In this document: positions 29,080 through 39,131 of the stretch, one piece after another
Position numbering within the stretch: position 1 is the stretch's first letter
Layout of the letters: the number at the start of each line of letters is the position of its first letter
Assembly: GCF_008807415.1 (NCBI RefSeq)
Contig: NZ_CP043626.1
Location: 1,488,001 to 1,552,000, forward strand
Origin: Pseudomonas denitrificans (nom. rej.)
Lineage (GTDB): Bacteria > Pseudomonadota > Gammaproteobacteria > Pseudomonadales > Pseudomonadaceae
DNA: 64,000 nucleotides
Direction: 5' to 3'
Translations under genes and position numbers: made by a program
Notes under the pieces: generated by a model
Database searches by the model: none
What the model was told of the DNA's origin: nothing
The model's input: the letters and a program-made list of their open reading frames with translations, nothing else

Positions 29080-29095
29080 TCATAACTTGTTATGA
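29080..29095. promoter_or_regulatory. putative GntR operator and promoter
   Basis: Perfect inverted repeat TCATAACTTGTTATGA. On the minus strand a possible promoter, TTGTCC - 17 bases - TTATAG, lies just upstream (about 29112-29151), so a protein bound at the palindrome would block transcription. Position and symmetry are seen; the binding protein is inferred. Confidence 0.65.
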
Positions 29096-29191
29096 CGAGT
29101 TGCCGAAACTATAAAAGGAATAATTGATTCAGGACAAGAAACGATTTGGCATAAGCATAGAGAGCGTTGTCTGCAGGGCTTTTCGGGGGAT

Positions 29192-29454
29192 TGCGGCGGA
29201 TATCGCTGGCGCGTATTCACCCTACGGGGCTGGAGGTTCCTACAAAATCAAAGGCCCCTCACCCTAACCCTCTCCCGCAAGCGGGAGAGGGGACTGTCCT
29301 GAGCGGTTCTGAAATCGGCGCTCGCCGGGTGACTTCATTTTCGCCAATCGCACCGAACGGCCCCTCTCCCTTTGGGAGAGGGCTGGGGTGAGGGCAGTCT
29401 CGCCGCGGATACTCCGGTTCGTAGGGCGCATAACGCGCCAGCGTTATCCGCCGC
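29192..29454. repeat. MITE-like element copy 2 nested between GTAGGGCG-family repeats
   Basis: 29255-29394 is the second copy of the CCCTCACCCTAACCC element, with the same interior as copy 1. It is flanked by a degenerate repeat at 29192-29230 (CGGATATCGCTGGCGCG, CCTACGGGG) and a clean one at 29421-29454 (GTAGGGCGCATAACGCGCCA). The whole 29100-29469 gap between gntR and the TauD-like gene is made of these and the gntR promoter. Confidence 0.75.
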
Positions 29455-29469
29455 AGGTGGGACGGTGCC

Positions 29470-30359
29470 TCAGAACGGCCGGCTGCCGGAGAGACTGATG
29501 CGCTTCAGACGCCGCTTCTCGCTCGCCGGGAACGCATTGCGGCCATGCAGCACGGCCTGGTTGTCCCACCAGACGATGTCGCCGACCGACCACTTGTGGC
29601 TGTAGATCAGCTCGGGCTGCTGCAGGTGTTCGCGCAGTTTCTCCACCAGCGCGGCGCCCTGCTGCGGGTCGGCCCCGGGGATTTCCACTTCGGTGTGCAC
29701 GGAGAGGAACAGCACGCGCTTGCCGTTCTCCGGGTGGGTGCGCACCAGCGGGTGTTCGGTGCCCTGGATCGGCTCGATGTCCGGGGTGCGGTAGCGCACG
29801 AAGGTGCCGTTGTAACCGCCACTCTTCAGGCGGATGAATGGGTTGTAGTTGATCAGGCGCAGCGGGTCGATCTCGGTGCGGGTTGCTTCATCCAGCGTCT
29901 CGTAGGCGCGGGCGAGGTTGGTGAACTGGGTTTCGCCGCCGGTCCTGGGCACCTCCAGCGCGTAGAGGAAGGAGCCGGAGGAGGGCACCGGGGTCCACTG
30001 GTGGTCGACGTGGGCGGGCAGCGCGAAATTGCCCAGCTCGCCGTCTTCGGTGTTGGCCACCTTGACGATGTCCGGGCCTTGCCGTCGGCGCCGGAGGACA
30101 GCACCGGCACGTCGGCGGGCGGCTGGAACACCGCCCCGAACAGGGTGGCGAAGCGCAGGTACTGCTGGTCGTCGAGCTGCTGGTCCTTGAAGATCAGGAT
30201 GTGGTGCTCGCGGTGGGCCTGCCTGATCGCCAGGATCTGTTCCGGCGTCAGCGGCTCGCGGGCGTCCAGCCCGCGCACTTCTGCGCCCAGCGGGGCGTCG
30301 AGGGGGACGATGGCGAAGGGTTCGGGGGTGGATTTCGGAAGGGCGTTGGATTGAGTCAT
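29470..30359 (-). pseudogene. TauD-family 2-oxoglutarate/Fe(II) dioxygenase (frame broken by a 1-base shortfall)
   Basis: The N-terminal frame (30359 to about 30077, to SSGADGKA) and the rest (DIVKVANTEDGELG... down to 29470) are joined by adding one G to GGG at 30074-30076, giving about 296 aa. The iron site is present: His117 and Asp119 (PAHVDHQW) and the distal His in QAVLHGRNAF, with the 2-oxoglutarate Arg in RLKRISL. TauD-family enzymes hydroxylate the carbon next to S, N or O and so release sulfite from sulfonates or attack carboxylates and aromatic ethers. Substrate unknown. It is downstream of the AtsK-like gene, probably in the same transcript. Confidence 0.85.
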
Positions 30360-30441
30360 CGGGATAATCCTGAGTGGGGGATTCCCTCTCCCTGAAGGGA
30401 GAGGGTCAGGGAGAGGGGCTCCTGGCTTTTGTGGTTAAGGC

Positions 30442-31347
30442 TCAAGCCTTCTTGATGGTCCGGCTGCGCTGTCCGTCGACGCCCACCGGCACATCGCCGT
30501 CGAGGGTCACGCGGCGCACGATGCGCGGCTGGGTGCCGTAGTCGTCGACGGCGTAGTGCTGGGTCGCGCGGTTGTCCCAGATGGCCACGTCGCCCGGCTG
30601 CCAGCGCCAGCGCACGGTGTTCTCCAGGCGCGTGACATGGCTCTGCAGCACGGCGAACAGGTGCGCCGAGTCATGCTGCGAGAGGCCTTTCAGACGCTTG
30701 ACGAAGTGCCCCAGCAGCAGCGTTTTCTCCCCGCTGACCGGATGCACGCGCACCACCGGGTGCTCGGTCTCGTAGACGGTGGAGGTGAACACCTTGCGGT
30801 ACTCCTCCAGGCGTGCCGGGTCGAAGTTCGGGCGGATGCCGGCGTAGTCGTACTCGTTGCTGTGCACCGCCCAGAGCGAATCGGCCAGGGCCTTGAGCTC
30901 CGGCGTCAGGTCGTCGTAGGCGCTGGCGGTGTTGGCCCAGACGGTGTCGCCACCGGCCTCGGGGGCCACCACGTTGCGCAGGATCGAGGCCTTGGGATAG
31001 GCGTCGACGAAGGTCACATCGGTGTGCCAGGAGTTGGCGCGGCGGCCCTGGGCGCCGTCCAGTTCCAGCAGGTAGTGGGTGCCTTCCTGCACCGGCACGG
31101 TGGGGTGGGCCACCGGGTTGCCGAGCAGCTGGGCGAAGGCCTCCTGGCCCTGGTCGTCGAGGTCCGTCTGGCCGCGGAAGAAGATCACCTTGTGCTTCAC
31201 CAGCGCCGCCTGGATGGCGTCGGTGGTGGCGGCGTCCAGCTCGCCGGACAGCTTCACGCCGCGAATCTCGGCGCCGATGCGGCCGGCAACCGGGTGGATG
31301 TCGAGGCTTACTGCGTGCTGCTGGATAGCTTGTGCTGCGTTGCTCAT
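30442..31347 (-). CDS. atsK: AtsK-like alkylsulfatase, 2-oxoglutarate-dependent dioxygenase
   Basis: Protein of 301 aa, the length of Pseudomonas putida AtsK as I recall it. Iron ligands His108 and Asp110 (SWHTDVTF) and His264 (ATQHYAV), plus Arg275 and Arg279 for 2-oxoglutarate, sit at the same numbers reported for AtsK. AtsK oxidises sulfate esters such as 2-ethylhexyl sulfate to an aldehyde and sulfate, for sulfur supply. Start at 31347 follows GAGGAC; an in-frame start 8 codons upstream is less well placed. It lies between the TonB receptor and the TauD-like gene. The exact substrate remains open. Confidence 0.88.
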   Translation of the reverse strand: MSNAAQAIQQHAVSLDIHPVAGRIGAEIRGVKLSGELDAATTDAIQAALVKHKVIFFRGQTDLDDQGQEAFAQLLGNPVAHPTVPVQEGTHYLLELDGAQGRRANSWHTDVTFVDAYPKASILRNVVAPEAGGDTVWANTASAYDDLTPELKALADSLWAVHSNEYDYAGIRPNFDPARLEEYRKVFTSTVYETEHPVVRVHPVSGEKTLLLGHFVKRLKGLSQHDSAHLFAVLQSHVTRLENTVRWRWQPGDVAIWDNRATQHYAVDDYGTQPRIVRRVTLDGDVPVGVDGQRSRTIKKA

Positions 31348-31403
31348 CTCATCGTCCTCTTGCTGTGGCAATAGAGCCGCGCGCCGGGCGCGGCGGATGG
31401 GGA

Positions 31404-33773
31404 TCAGAAGTCGTAGCGAACCGAGGCGCCCAGGGTGCGCGGCTGCCCCACCGAGGCGGTGTAGGAGCCGTTGATGCTGGCGAAGGCGGCCAGGTAGTAG
31501 TCCTTGTCGAAGGCGTTCTTCAGCCAGACCGAAGCGTCCAGCTGACCGTCGCCGAGGTCCTTGCGCAGGCCGACGGAGAAGTTCGCCAGGCCGTAGCCGT
31601 CGATCTTCGAAAGCTCGGAGTTGTCCAGCGTGCCTTCGGCCTCGGAGCGGTAGGAGTAGCTGCCGCTCACGTAGGGGCGGATGCCGTCATCGAGGTTCCA
31701 GGCGTATTCGCCGTTGAGGTTGGCGATCCACTTCGAGGCGCCGACCACGCGGTCGCCGGTGAGGTCGCAGGTGGCCGGGGCATTGGGTTGAGTGGAGATT
31801 TCCGCCGGGCACGGGGCGTCCTTGAACGACAGGTAGGTGACGTCGTTGTAGGAGCCGTTGAAGTTCAGCGTCAGGCCGCGAACGGGCAGGGCGGTGGCCT
31901 CGAACTCCAGGCCGCGCGAGCGCACGCTGCCGGCGTTGGAGAGCACCGAGACCAGCTGGGTCGAGCCCGGCGGCTGGTACAGGGTGGTCGCCTGGTAGCC
32001 GTGGATGCCCGTCCAGAAGAGGTTGGTGTTGAGCTGCAGGTGGTTGTCGAACAGGGTCGTCTTGATCCCCAGTTCGGCGTCGTTGGCGCGTTCTGGGCCG
32101 ACCAGCAGCGAATCCGCGCCCGCCGTCGGGGCGCTGGCCACGGCCAGGTTCACACCACCGGATTTCTCGCCATGGGACAGTGAGGCATAGCCGAGGAAGT
32201 CATCGGTGAACTGGTAGCTCAGGCTCAGCAGCGCCGAGGGCGCGAAGCTGTAGAGGCTGAGGTCGCCCGAGTCATACGCGCCCAGCTGGTTGCGCCGTAC
32301 CACGGCGCCGACGCCGGCTACCGGTGCGCCGCCGACCGGGTCGAAGCGCTCGACCTTGGCGTCCTTCTCCTCGTAGGTGCCGCGCAGGCCGGCGGTGAAA
32401 TCCAGCTTGTCGGTGAGGTGCCAGGTGCCCTGGGCGAACAGCGCGAAGCTGTCGGTCTCGATCTTGCCGTTGGCTTTCGAGTAGGTGTTGTTCAGCGCAT
32501 TCAGGTCGGTGCCCAGCAGGTAGCGGTCGGCCAGCGGGCCGTAGCTGGTGAAGGTCTTGTTGCCCAGGTTCTGATTGAACGCATAGGCGCCCAGCACGTA
32601 GTCGAAGAAGCCGCCGGTGGGCGAGGCCAGGCGGATTTCCTGGGAGAACTGGCGGTCGTGGACTTCCACGCCGGTGTTGTTGATCGCCGAGACGTCGAGC
32701 TGCTCGTCGTTGGCCGGGGTGAAGTGCCAGTAGCGGTAGGCGCTGATGGAGGTCAGCTTGTAGCCGCCATTGAGGTTCCAGTTGGCCTCCACCGAGCTGC
32801 CGCCCTGGTGCACGCTGACATGCTGGCGAGCGTTGATGTTGACCTTGTGCCGGTCCGGATCGCGCACTGGCGAGGCACCCACCGAGGCGGCGCGCTGCCA
32901 GAAGCGGTCGGCGGCGCCGTACCCCACCATGCTGCCGTTGCTCGAATCTTCCTCGTTGTAGTCGTTGATCCAGCGAAGGTCGAAATCCTCGTTGGGCTTG
33001 AACAGCAGCTGCCCGCGGATGCCCTGGCGCTCGCCGCCATTGAGAGTGTTGTCGTCGTGGATGTTCTTGATGTAGCCGTCATCGCGGGTGCGGTAGGCCG
33101 AGACGCGCCCGGCCAGGGTGTCGGTCAGGGCGCCGGAGACGCTGCCCTTGCCCTGGAAGTAGCCGTCCTGGCCACCGGAGACCTCGACGCTGCGCTCGGG
33201 GGTGAAGGTCGGCGCGCGGGTGCTGATGTTCAGCACGCCGGCCGTGGTGTTCTTGCCGAACAGCGTGCCCTGTGGGCCGCGCAGCAGCTCAAGCTGCTCG
33301 ATGTCCAGCAGGTCGAACACCGCCATGCCGGGGCGGCCGAGGTAGACGTTGTCCAGGTAGACCCCGGCGCTGCCTTCCAGCCCGTCGCTGGCCGGGTTGT
33401 TGCCGATGCCGCGCACGGCAATGCTCGACTGCCGCGCGTGAATGAAGGCCACGTTCACGCTGGGCAGGATCTGCTGCAGGTCCTGCACCTTGTAGACGCG
33501 CTGGGTCTCCAGGGTCTCGCCGCCGACCACGGTGATCGGCGTGGGCACCTTCTGCGAGTCTTCCTCGCGGCGGCGAGCGGTGACGGTGACCTTGCCCAGG
33601 GTGGCGTCGGCCTTGGCGGGCGCTGCGCTCACGGGCTTGGCAGTATCACTGGTAGTGCTGCCGTCCTCGGCTTCCTCGGCGAATACCGGCAGGGCGCCGC
33701 CCAGGGCCAGCAGGAAAATGGCCTGGCGCAGCCGGTGGGGCTTGAAAGGGAAGGGCGAATGTCTCGAAGTCAT
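31404..33773 (-). CDS. TonB-dependent outer membrane receptor
   Basis: Protein of 789 aa with a signal peptide (cleavage near VFA, residue about 33). The plug domain has [38 protein letters not shown] and [17 protein letters not shown]; a 22-strand barrel follows with [20 protein letters not shown] and the C-terminal Phe of outer membrane proteins (SVRYDF). This group is the non-siderophore class ('TonB-dependent receptor, AtsK/sulfonate-linked'). It probably takes up the sulfur ester oxidised by the downstream dioxygenases. No N-terminal signalling domain, so it is not an ECF-coupled transducer. Its promoter region is shared with a divergent LysR gene. Confidence 0.93.
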   Translation of the reverse strand: MTSRHSPFPFKPHRLRQAIFLLALGGALPVFAEEAEDGSTTSDTAKPVSAAPAKADATLGKVTVTARRREEDSQKVPTPITVVGGETLETQRVYKVQDLQQILPSVNVAFIHARQSSIAVRGIGNNPASDGLEGSAGVYLDNVYLGRPGMAVFDLLDIEQLELLRGPQGTLFGKNTTAGVLNISTRAPTFTPERSVEVSGGQDGYFQGKGSVSGALTDTLAGRVSAYRTRDDGYIKNIHDDNTLNGGERQGIRGQLLFKPNEDFDLRWINDYNEEDSSNGSMVGYGAADRFWQRAASVGASPVRDPDRHKVNINARQHVSVHQGGSSVEANWNLNGGYKLTSISAYRYWHFTPANDEQLDVSAINNTGVEVHDRQFSQEIRLASPTGGFFDYVLGAYAFNQNLGNKTFTSYGPLADRYLLGTDLNALNNTYSKANGKIETDSFALFAQGTWHLTDKLDFTAGLRGTYEEKDAKVERFDPVGGAPVAGVGAVVRRNQLGAYDSGDLSLYSFAPSALLSLSYQFTDDFLGYASLSHGEKSGGVNLAVASAPTAGADSLLVGPERANDAELGIKTTLFDNHLQLNTNLFWTGIHGYQATTLYQPPGSTQLVSVLSNAGSVRSRGLEFEATALPVRGLTLNFNGSYNDVTYLSFKDAPCPAEISTQPNAPATCDLTGDRVVGASKWIANLNGEYAWNLDDGIRPYVSGSYSYRSEAEGTLDNSELSKIDGYGLANFSVGLRKDLGDGQLDASVWLKNAFDKDYYLAAFASINGSYTASVGQPRTLGASVRYDF

Positions 33774-33955
33774 GCTGTGTCCTTGTCTCTGCACGCTGTT
33801 CGCGGGCAAAACGGGGCCGCGCCAGGCAAAAGTGGCGAACGACGTTTTTTCGTTGTGGGTGGGTGCGGCTTTGGCTGTCAGCGACAGCGGGACAGGCACA
33901 TTCGCGAGGAAAGGAGGTGCAGGGCTGGCATCGGGCGACTCCTGGTCTGAGCTAT

Positions 33956-34009
33956 ATTCTTAGTTCATAAAAGAATAGATGTTTGTTTTATTCTTCGTTG
34001 ACGGAATAA
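33956..34009. promoter_or_regulatory. paired inverted repeats in the receptor/lysR intergenic region
   Basis: Two dyads: ATTCTT-9-AAGAAT (33956-33976) and TTATTC-10-GAATAA (33988-34009), 11 bases apart. The AT-rich dyads with about 10-base centres fit LysR-type recognition and activation sites. They lie between the divergent TonB receptor and lysR genes, so the regulator most likely binds here. The surrounding region 33774-34084 is clearly AT-richer than its neighbours. Confidence 0.6.
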
Positions 34010-34084
34010 GAGCTTGCATTTAAAACCAGCGCATACCCAGCGGCAAATGCCTTTGCCCACTATTTTCAATGCCGGAAATGCATC

Positions 34085-35005
34085 ATGGATCTGCGCCAAC
34101 TCCGCTACTTCATCGCCCTCAACGAACACCGCAGCTTCGTTCGCGCCGCCGACGCCATGGGCATCACCCAGCCGGCGTTCAGCCGCAGTATCCAGGGCCT
34201 GGAGCAGGAGCTGGGCTGCCGTCTGGTGGACCGTGGCAGCAAGGACCTGCGTCCGACCCCCGAGGGCCAGGTGGTGCTGCAGCACGCGCTGAGCCTGGTG
34301 CAGGGCGCCAATAACCTGAGCCACGCGGTGGCCCGTCTGAACAAGCTGGACTCCGGCGAGCTGCGCTTCGGCAGCGGGCCGGCGCCGGCGCAGAAGCTGG
34401 TGTCCGATGCGGTGTCACGCTTCGTCCAGCGCTACCCGCGCATCCACATCCAGTTCGGCGTGGACAACTGGGAGCGCCTGGCGCGCAGCCTGAGCCGCGA
34501 GGAGATCGAATTCTTCGTCGCCGACATCCGCCATTTCGAAGCCGACCCGAACTTCCAGACCCGCGCGCTGAAGCCGCGCAGTGGGCTGTTCTTCTGCCGC
34601 GAGGGGCACCCGCTGCTGGCCAAGGAGAGCCTCTCCACCAACGACATGTTCGCCTATCCGCTGGCGGCCACGCTGATCCCGCCCAGTGCGCGGAAGATGC
34701 TCGCCAACCTCAGCGGCAAGATCGACATCAGCACCAACGTGCAGTGCGAGGACATGGCCTCGCTGGTGCGCATCGTCAGCCAGACCGACGCCATCGGCAT
34801 CGCGGTGGAAGAGGCGCTGAGCGAACCGATGGCGCGTGGTGAACTGGTGCGCCTGCACTTTCGCAACCTGCCGCAGAACGTCGACATCCTCCAGGCACGC
34901 TGCGGGATCGTCACCCGCAGCGGCGACCGCCTCTCGGCGGCGGCGCGGGCGATGATCGAGCTGCTAGTGGACCTGGATGCGGGGGTGGAAAGCGCGGTGG
35001 CGTGA
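34085..35005 (+). CDS. LysR family regulator, divergent from the TonB receptor operon
   Basis: Protein of 306 aa. HTH at residues 1-60 (LRQLRYFIALNEHRSFVRAA, SRSIQGLEQELGCRLVDRGS), then an effector domain with LRFGSGPAPAQKLVSDAV and a DAIGIAVEEAL segment. Transcribed away from the receptor-dioxygenase operon, the normal layout for a LysR activator of its neighbour. The inducer may be the sulfur compound or a sulfur-starvation signal such as O-acetylserine or adenylyl sulfate (inference from CysB/Cbl-type systems). Confidence 0.92.
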   Translation: MDLRQLRYFIALNEHRSFVRAADAMGITQPAFSRSIQGLEQELGCRLVDRGSKDLRPTPEGQVVLQHALSLVQGANNLSHAVARLNKLDSGELRFGSGPAPAQKLVSDAVSRFVQRYPRIHIQFGVDNWERLARSLSREEIEFFVADIRHFEADPNFQTRALKPRSGLFFCREGHPLLAKESLSTNDMFAYPLAATLIPPSARKMLANLSGKIDISTNVQCEDMASLVRIVSQTDAIGIAVEEALSEPMARGELVRLHFRNLPQNVDILQARCGIVTRSGDRLSAAARAMIELLVDLDAGVESAVA

Positions 35006-35358
35006 GGAGCCGTTGGGATTGCGCGACCAGACGGCCACGGCGAGCTGGAGAAGCCCGCCATCAGCTGATGTTGGTGGAAGGCTCGCGATTAGCGCTGCTC
35101 GACTGGCGTGGCGATCTCTGGATACGTCTGCAGGAGCTGCCGCACTTCCGCCGGCCGGACGAGCCCGAACCACGGTCAAGGCTGTCCTGGCTGCGGCGCT
35201 GAGCTTGTCCTGAAACGCAACCGGCGCTCTGCAGTTCCGTAGGGCGGATAACGCGCCAGCGTTATCCGCCGTCGCGGTATCGGCGCATAACCCGTTCCGG
35301 GTTATGCGCCCTACGGGGCTGGGTTACCGGCAGTACGAATTGCGCATCGACTGAAGCG
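35006..35358. other. intergenic region with a GTAGGGCG-family repeat (35237-35316)
   Basis: 35068-35202 on the plus strand is open for 44 codons (MLVEGSRLALLDWRGDLWIR...), without a ribosome site; it may be a gene remnant. From 35237 to 35316 there are two facing copies of the CGTAGGGCGGATAACGCGCC repeat. Nothing else is seen. Confidence 0.5.
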
Positions 35359-36033
35359 TCAGACCCACTCGGTGCTGCGTTTGCGGCGCACGCGCAGCAT
35401 GGTCGGCAGGATCAGCCCGGCGAGCAGGCCGGCGCCGGCGATGCTGCCGCCATAAGCCATGTAGCGCATCAGCACCTGCTTGTTCTCGTCGCCCAGTTGC
35501 GCCTGGGTATCGCGCAGCTGCGAGCGCGCCTGGTTCAGCTCGGCGTCCAGCGCGCTGCGCGCGGCCTGCAGCTCATCGATGAGCTTCTTGCGCGCGTCCA
35601 GGGTTTCCTGCATGCCCTGCACACGGTTCTTCCAGGAGTCGTCGATGGTCTGCAACTGGGTGGTCAGCTCGGTGACCTTCTGTTCCAGCGAGGGCAGGCG
35701 TTCTGCCTGGCCGGGCTTCTCCTGCAGGTCCTTGCTGGCGATCCACACGGTGCTGCCGCTGTCGCTGCGCACCTGGCTGTAGTCGCCGGAGGTGCTGACC
35801 AGCTGGACCTTCTGCCCGGAGGTCAGGGTGCCGACGATGCGGTAGCCGTCGGTGGGGCCGCTGCGCACGTAGGTACTCAGACTGTCGTTCACCCAGCGCG
35901 CGTTGCTGGCGGGCTCCTCGGCCTGGGCCGGAGCGCCGGCGGCCAGCAGGCTGGCGAACAGGCAGGCACCGAGGGCGCGGGTCTGGAGGGGAGAAACTCG
36001 TGCGGGGAAGCGACGCGATAGGGACATGGGCAA
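35359..36033 (-). CDS. TIGR04211-type SH3-domain membrane protein (YgiM-like)
   Basis: Protein of 224 aa (217 if the ATG three codons in is used). Signal peptide to about residue 38, bacterial SH3 domain (residues about 45-105: RWVNDSLSTYVRSGPTDGYR, GTVWIASKDL), a long coiled coil (about 112-190, with Arg/Gln/Glu heptads) and a C-terminal membrane helix (GGSIAGAGLLAGLILPTML) ending in basic RVRRKR. This is the plan of E. coli YgiM and its relatives: a periplasmic SH3 domain anchored to the inner membrane. The role is unknown, possibly envelope maintenance. Single gene. Confidence 0.87.
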   Translation of the reverse strand: MPMSLSRRFPARVSPLQTRALGACLFASLLAAGAPAQAEEPASNARWVNDSLSTYVRSGPTDGYRIVGTLTSGQKVQLVSTSGDYSQVRSDSGSTVWIASKDLQEKPGQAERLPSLEQKVTELTTQLQTIDDSWKNRVQGMQETLDARKKLIDELQAARSALDAELNQARSQLRDTQAQLGDENKQVLMRYMAYGGSIAGAGLLAGLILPTMLRVRRKRSTEWV

Positions 36034-36335
36034 TCTTCACATGACTTGGAACGAAACCCGCCTTGCGGGAGCGAAAACGTCGGCCGGGCAACTTATTGAG
36101 AACTGACCGGGTGGCCAATGGCCAGGAAATCCACCCGGGGGCCGACAGCACACAGACAGTTGTCGGACGCCGAGAGTTCACCGTTGGGAAAATGCACGGA
36201 TGAGTGGTGGGAAATTGCCTGCTTTGCCGCAGTGGCCCGTGCGCCGGATAACCGAATCGTCATCCTTGCCTCAGCTTCCCGTTAGCGGCGGCCTCTTAAG
36301 GTGGAGTCACTTTCAACCACCACGAGGTGACTGCC

Positions 36336-36671
36336 ATGAAACTCTCCCGCATCTTCCTGACCGCCGCCCTGCTGGGCGCTTCCTCCCTGGCCCTGGCCGA
36401 CGGTGGCGGCGACATCACCTTCGCGCGCATGGAGCAGGCCCGCCAGCAGGTCATGCAGGCCCGCCAGGGTGCGCCGTCGCCGACGCAGATCGCCGAGGCC
36501 AAGCAGTACACCTACGGGATGAACCTGGACATCGCCGAAGTCGTGGCGGTGACGCCGATGAGCAGCGACTGCGGCGTGGTGCCGGTGCAGCTGCGCTACA
36601 AGGACTCCTTCGGTGACGAACAGGCCATCGAGTACCGCACCGAGCGCGTTGCCTGCCGCGCCACCCGCTGA
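36336..36671 (+). CDS. DUF2790 small periplasmic protein
   Basis: Protein of 111 aa with signal peptide (MKLSRIFLTAALLGASSLALA). The core YTYGMNLDIAEVVAVTPMSS, CGVVPVQLRYKDSFGD and a second Cys near the end (VAC) match the DUF2790 family, found mainly in Pseudomonas and often next to copper or metal two-component systems. The pair of Cys may form a disulfide. Start at 36336 follows GAGGTG; a GTG at 36327 is possible. It ends 1 base before the end of the convergent czcS gene. Function unknown. Confidence 0.8.
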   Translation: MKLSRIFLTAALLGASSLALADGGGDITFARMEQARQQVMQARQGAPSPTQIAEAKQYTYGMNLDIAEVVAVTPMSSDCGVVPVQLRYKDSFGDEQAIEYRTERVACRATR

Positions 36672-36672
36672 C

Positions 36673-38054
<1,382 letters not shown>

Positions 38055-38058
<4 letters not shown>

Positions 38059-38729
38059 GCGCGGGACTCCAGCACGTAGCCGACCCCGCGCAGGGTGTGG
38101 ATCAGCTTGTCGGCGAAGGGATCGTCGACCTTCGCGCGCAGGCGGCGGATGGTGACTTCCACCACGTTGGTGTCGCAGTCGAAGTTCATGTCCCAGACCA
38201 GCGAGATGATCTGCGTGCGCGAGAGCACTTCGCCGCTGCGGCTCATCAGCAGGTGCAGCAGGGCGAACTCCTTGCTGGTCAGGTCGATGCGCTGGCTGTC
38301 GCGGTAGGCGCGATGGCGGCCGGGGTCCAGCTCCAGCCCGCCGATCTGCAGCACTTGCGGCTGGTCGATGCGTTCGCTGCGGCGCATCAGCGAGCGTACG
38401 CGGGCCAGCAGTTCGGGGAACTCGAAGGGCTTGAGCAGGTAGTCGTCGGCGCCCAGGTCGAAGCCTTTCACCCGCTCGGTGAGACGGCCGCGGGCGGTGA
38501 GCATCATCACGCGGATGTCGCTGTGCTGGCGCAGGCTGGCGAGCACATCCCAACCGTCCATCTGCGGCAGGTTCACATCGAGAATGACCAGGTCGTAGGC
38601 GCACTGCCGGGCCAGGTGCAGGCCGTCGACGCCGTTGTCGGCGCGGTCGACGACATAGCCGCTTTCACTCAGTCCCTGTTGCAGATAATCGGCCGTCTTG
38701 TGGTCGTCCTCGATGAGCAGGATTTTCAT
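38055..38729 (-). CDS. czcR: OmpR-family response regulator CzcR
   Basis: Protein of 224 aa. Receiver domain with Asp8/Asp9, phosphoacceptor Asp51 (LVILDVNLPQMDGW), Thr at MMLTARG and Lys in LLKPFEFPEL. The C-terminal winged helix has LTSKEFALLHLLM and NVVEVTIRRLRAKVDDPF. It activates czcCBA and czcRS in P. aeruginosa and also represses oprD, linking metal exposure to carbapenem resistance (established there). Divergent from czcC across a 402-bp regulatory region. Confidence 0.92.
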
Positions 38730-39019
38730 GGATAGTTACCCGGTAATTACGTGAAGAGTGGTTCCGCAAGCGCAGGGAAGTTCATGCCGCCAACGAGAAA
38801 GGCGCGCAGTCTAGAAGCTGTAGCGACTTCAGGGTCAACCGTGGCGATGTCGCATTTCTGGCTGGGGGCGGAGTACTGAAAGTTCTGTAGGTCGCTGGTC
38901 TGTAAGGGATTTCAGAAGGGCTTCAGTTTGTCCGGGATGCCGCGAATTGTTTCCTGAAGTTACCTGGAAGAGGCGCGGGGCCTTTTTAAATACATACAAC
39001 GGGAAGTCGGCAGATGGCC

Positions 39020-39037
39020 AATTACATGTTTGTAATT
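39020..39037. promoter_or_regulatory. putative CzcR/CopR box upstream of czcC
   Basis: Perfect dyad AATTACA-TGTT-TGTAATT, 94 bases before the czcC start, in the czcR-czcC region. TTACA/TGTAA dyads are typical of CopR/CzcR-type sites. Nothing else in 38730-39131 looks like an element except AT-rich stretches likely to be promoters. Confidence 0.6.
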
Positions 39038-39131
39038 ATCCAGTCACCTTGTCGCTAGAGAGGCACTTCTAGATTCGCCGGTGGAAATGACGGGATGCCG
39101 TCGAAGTTGACTCCACCGTGCGAGGTTCGCC

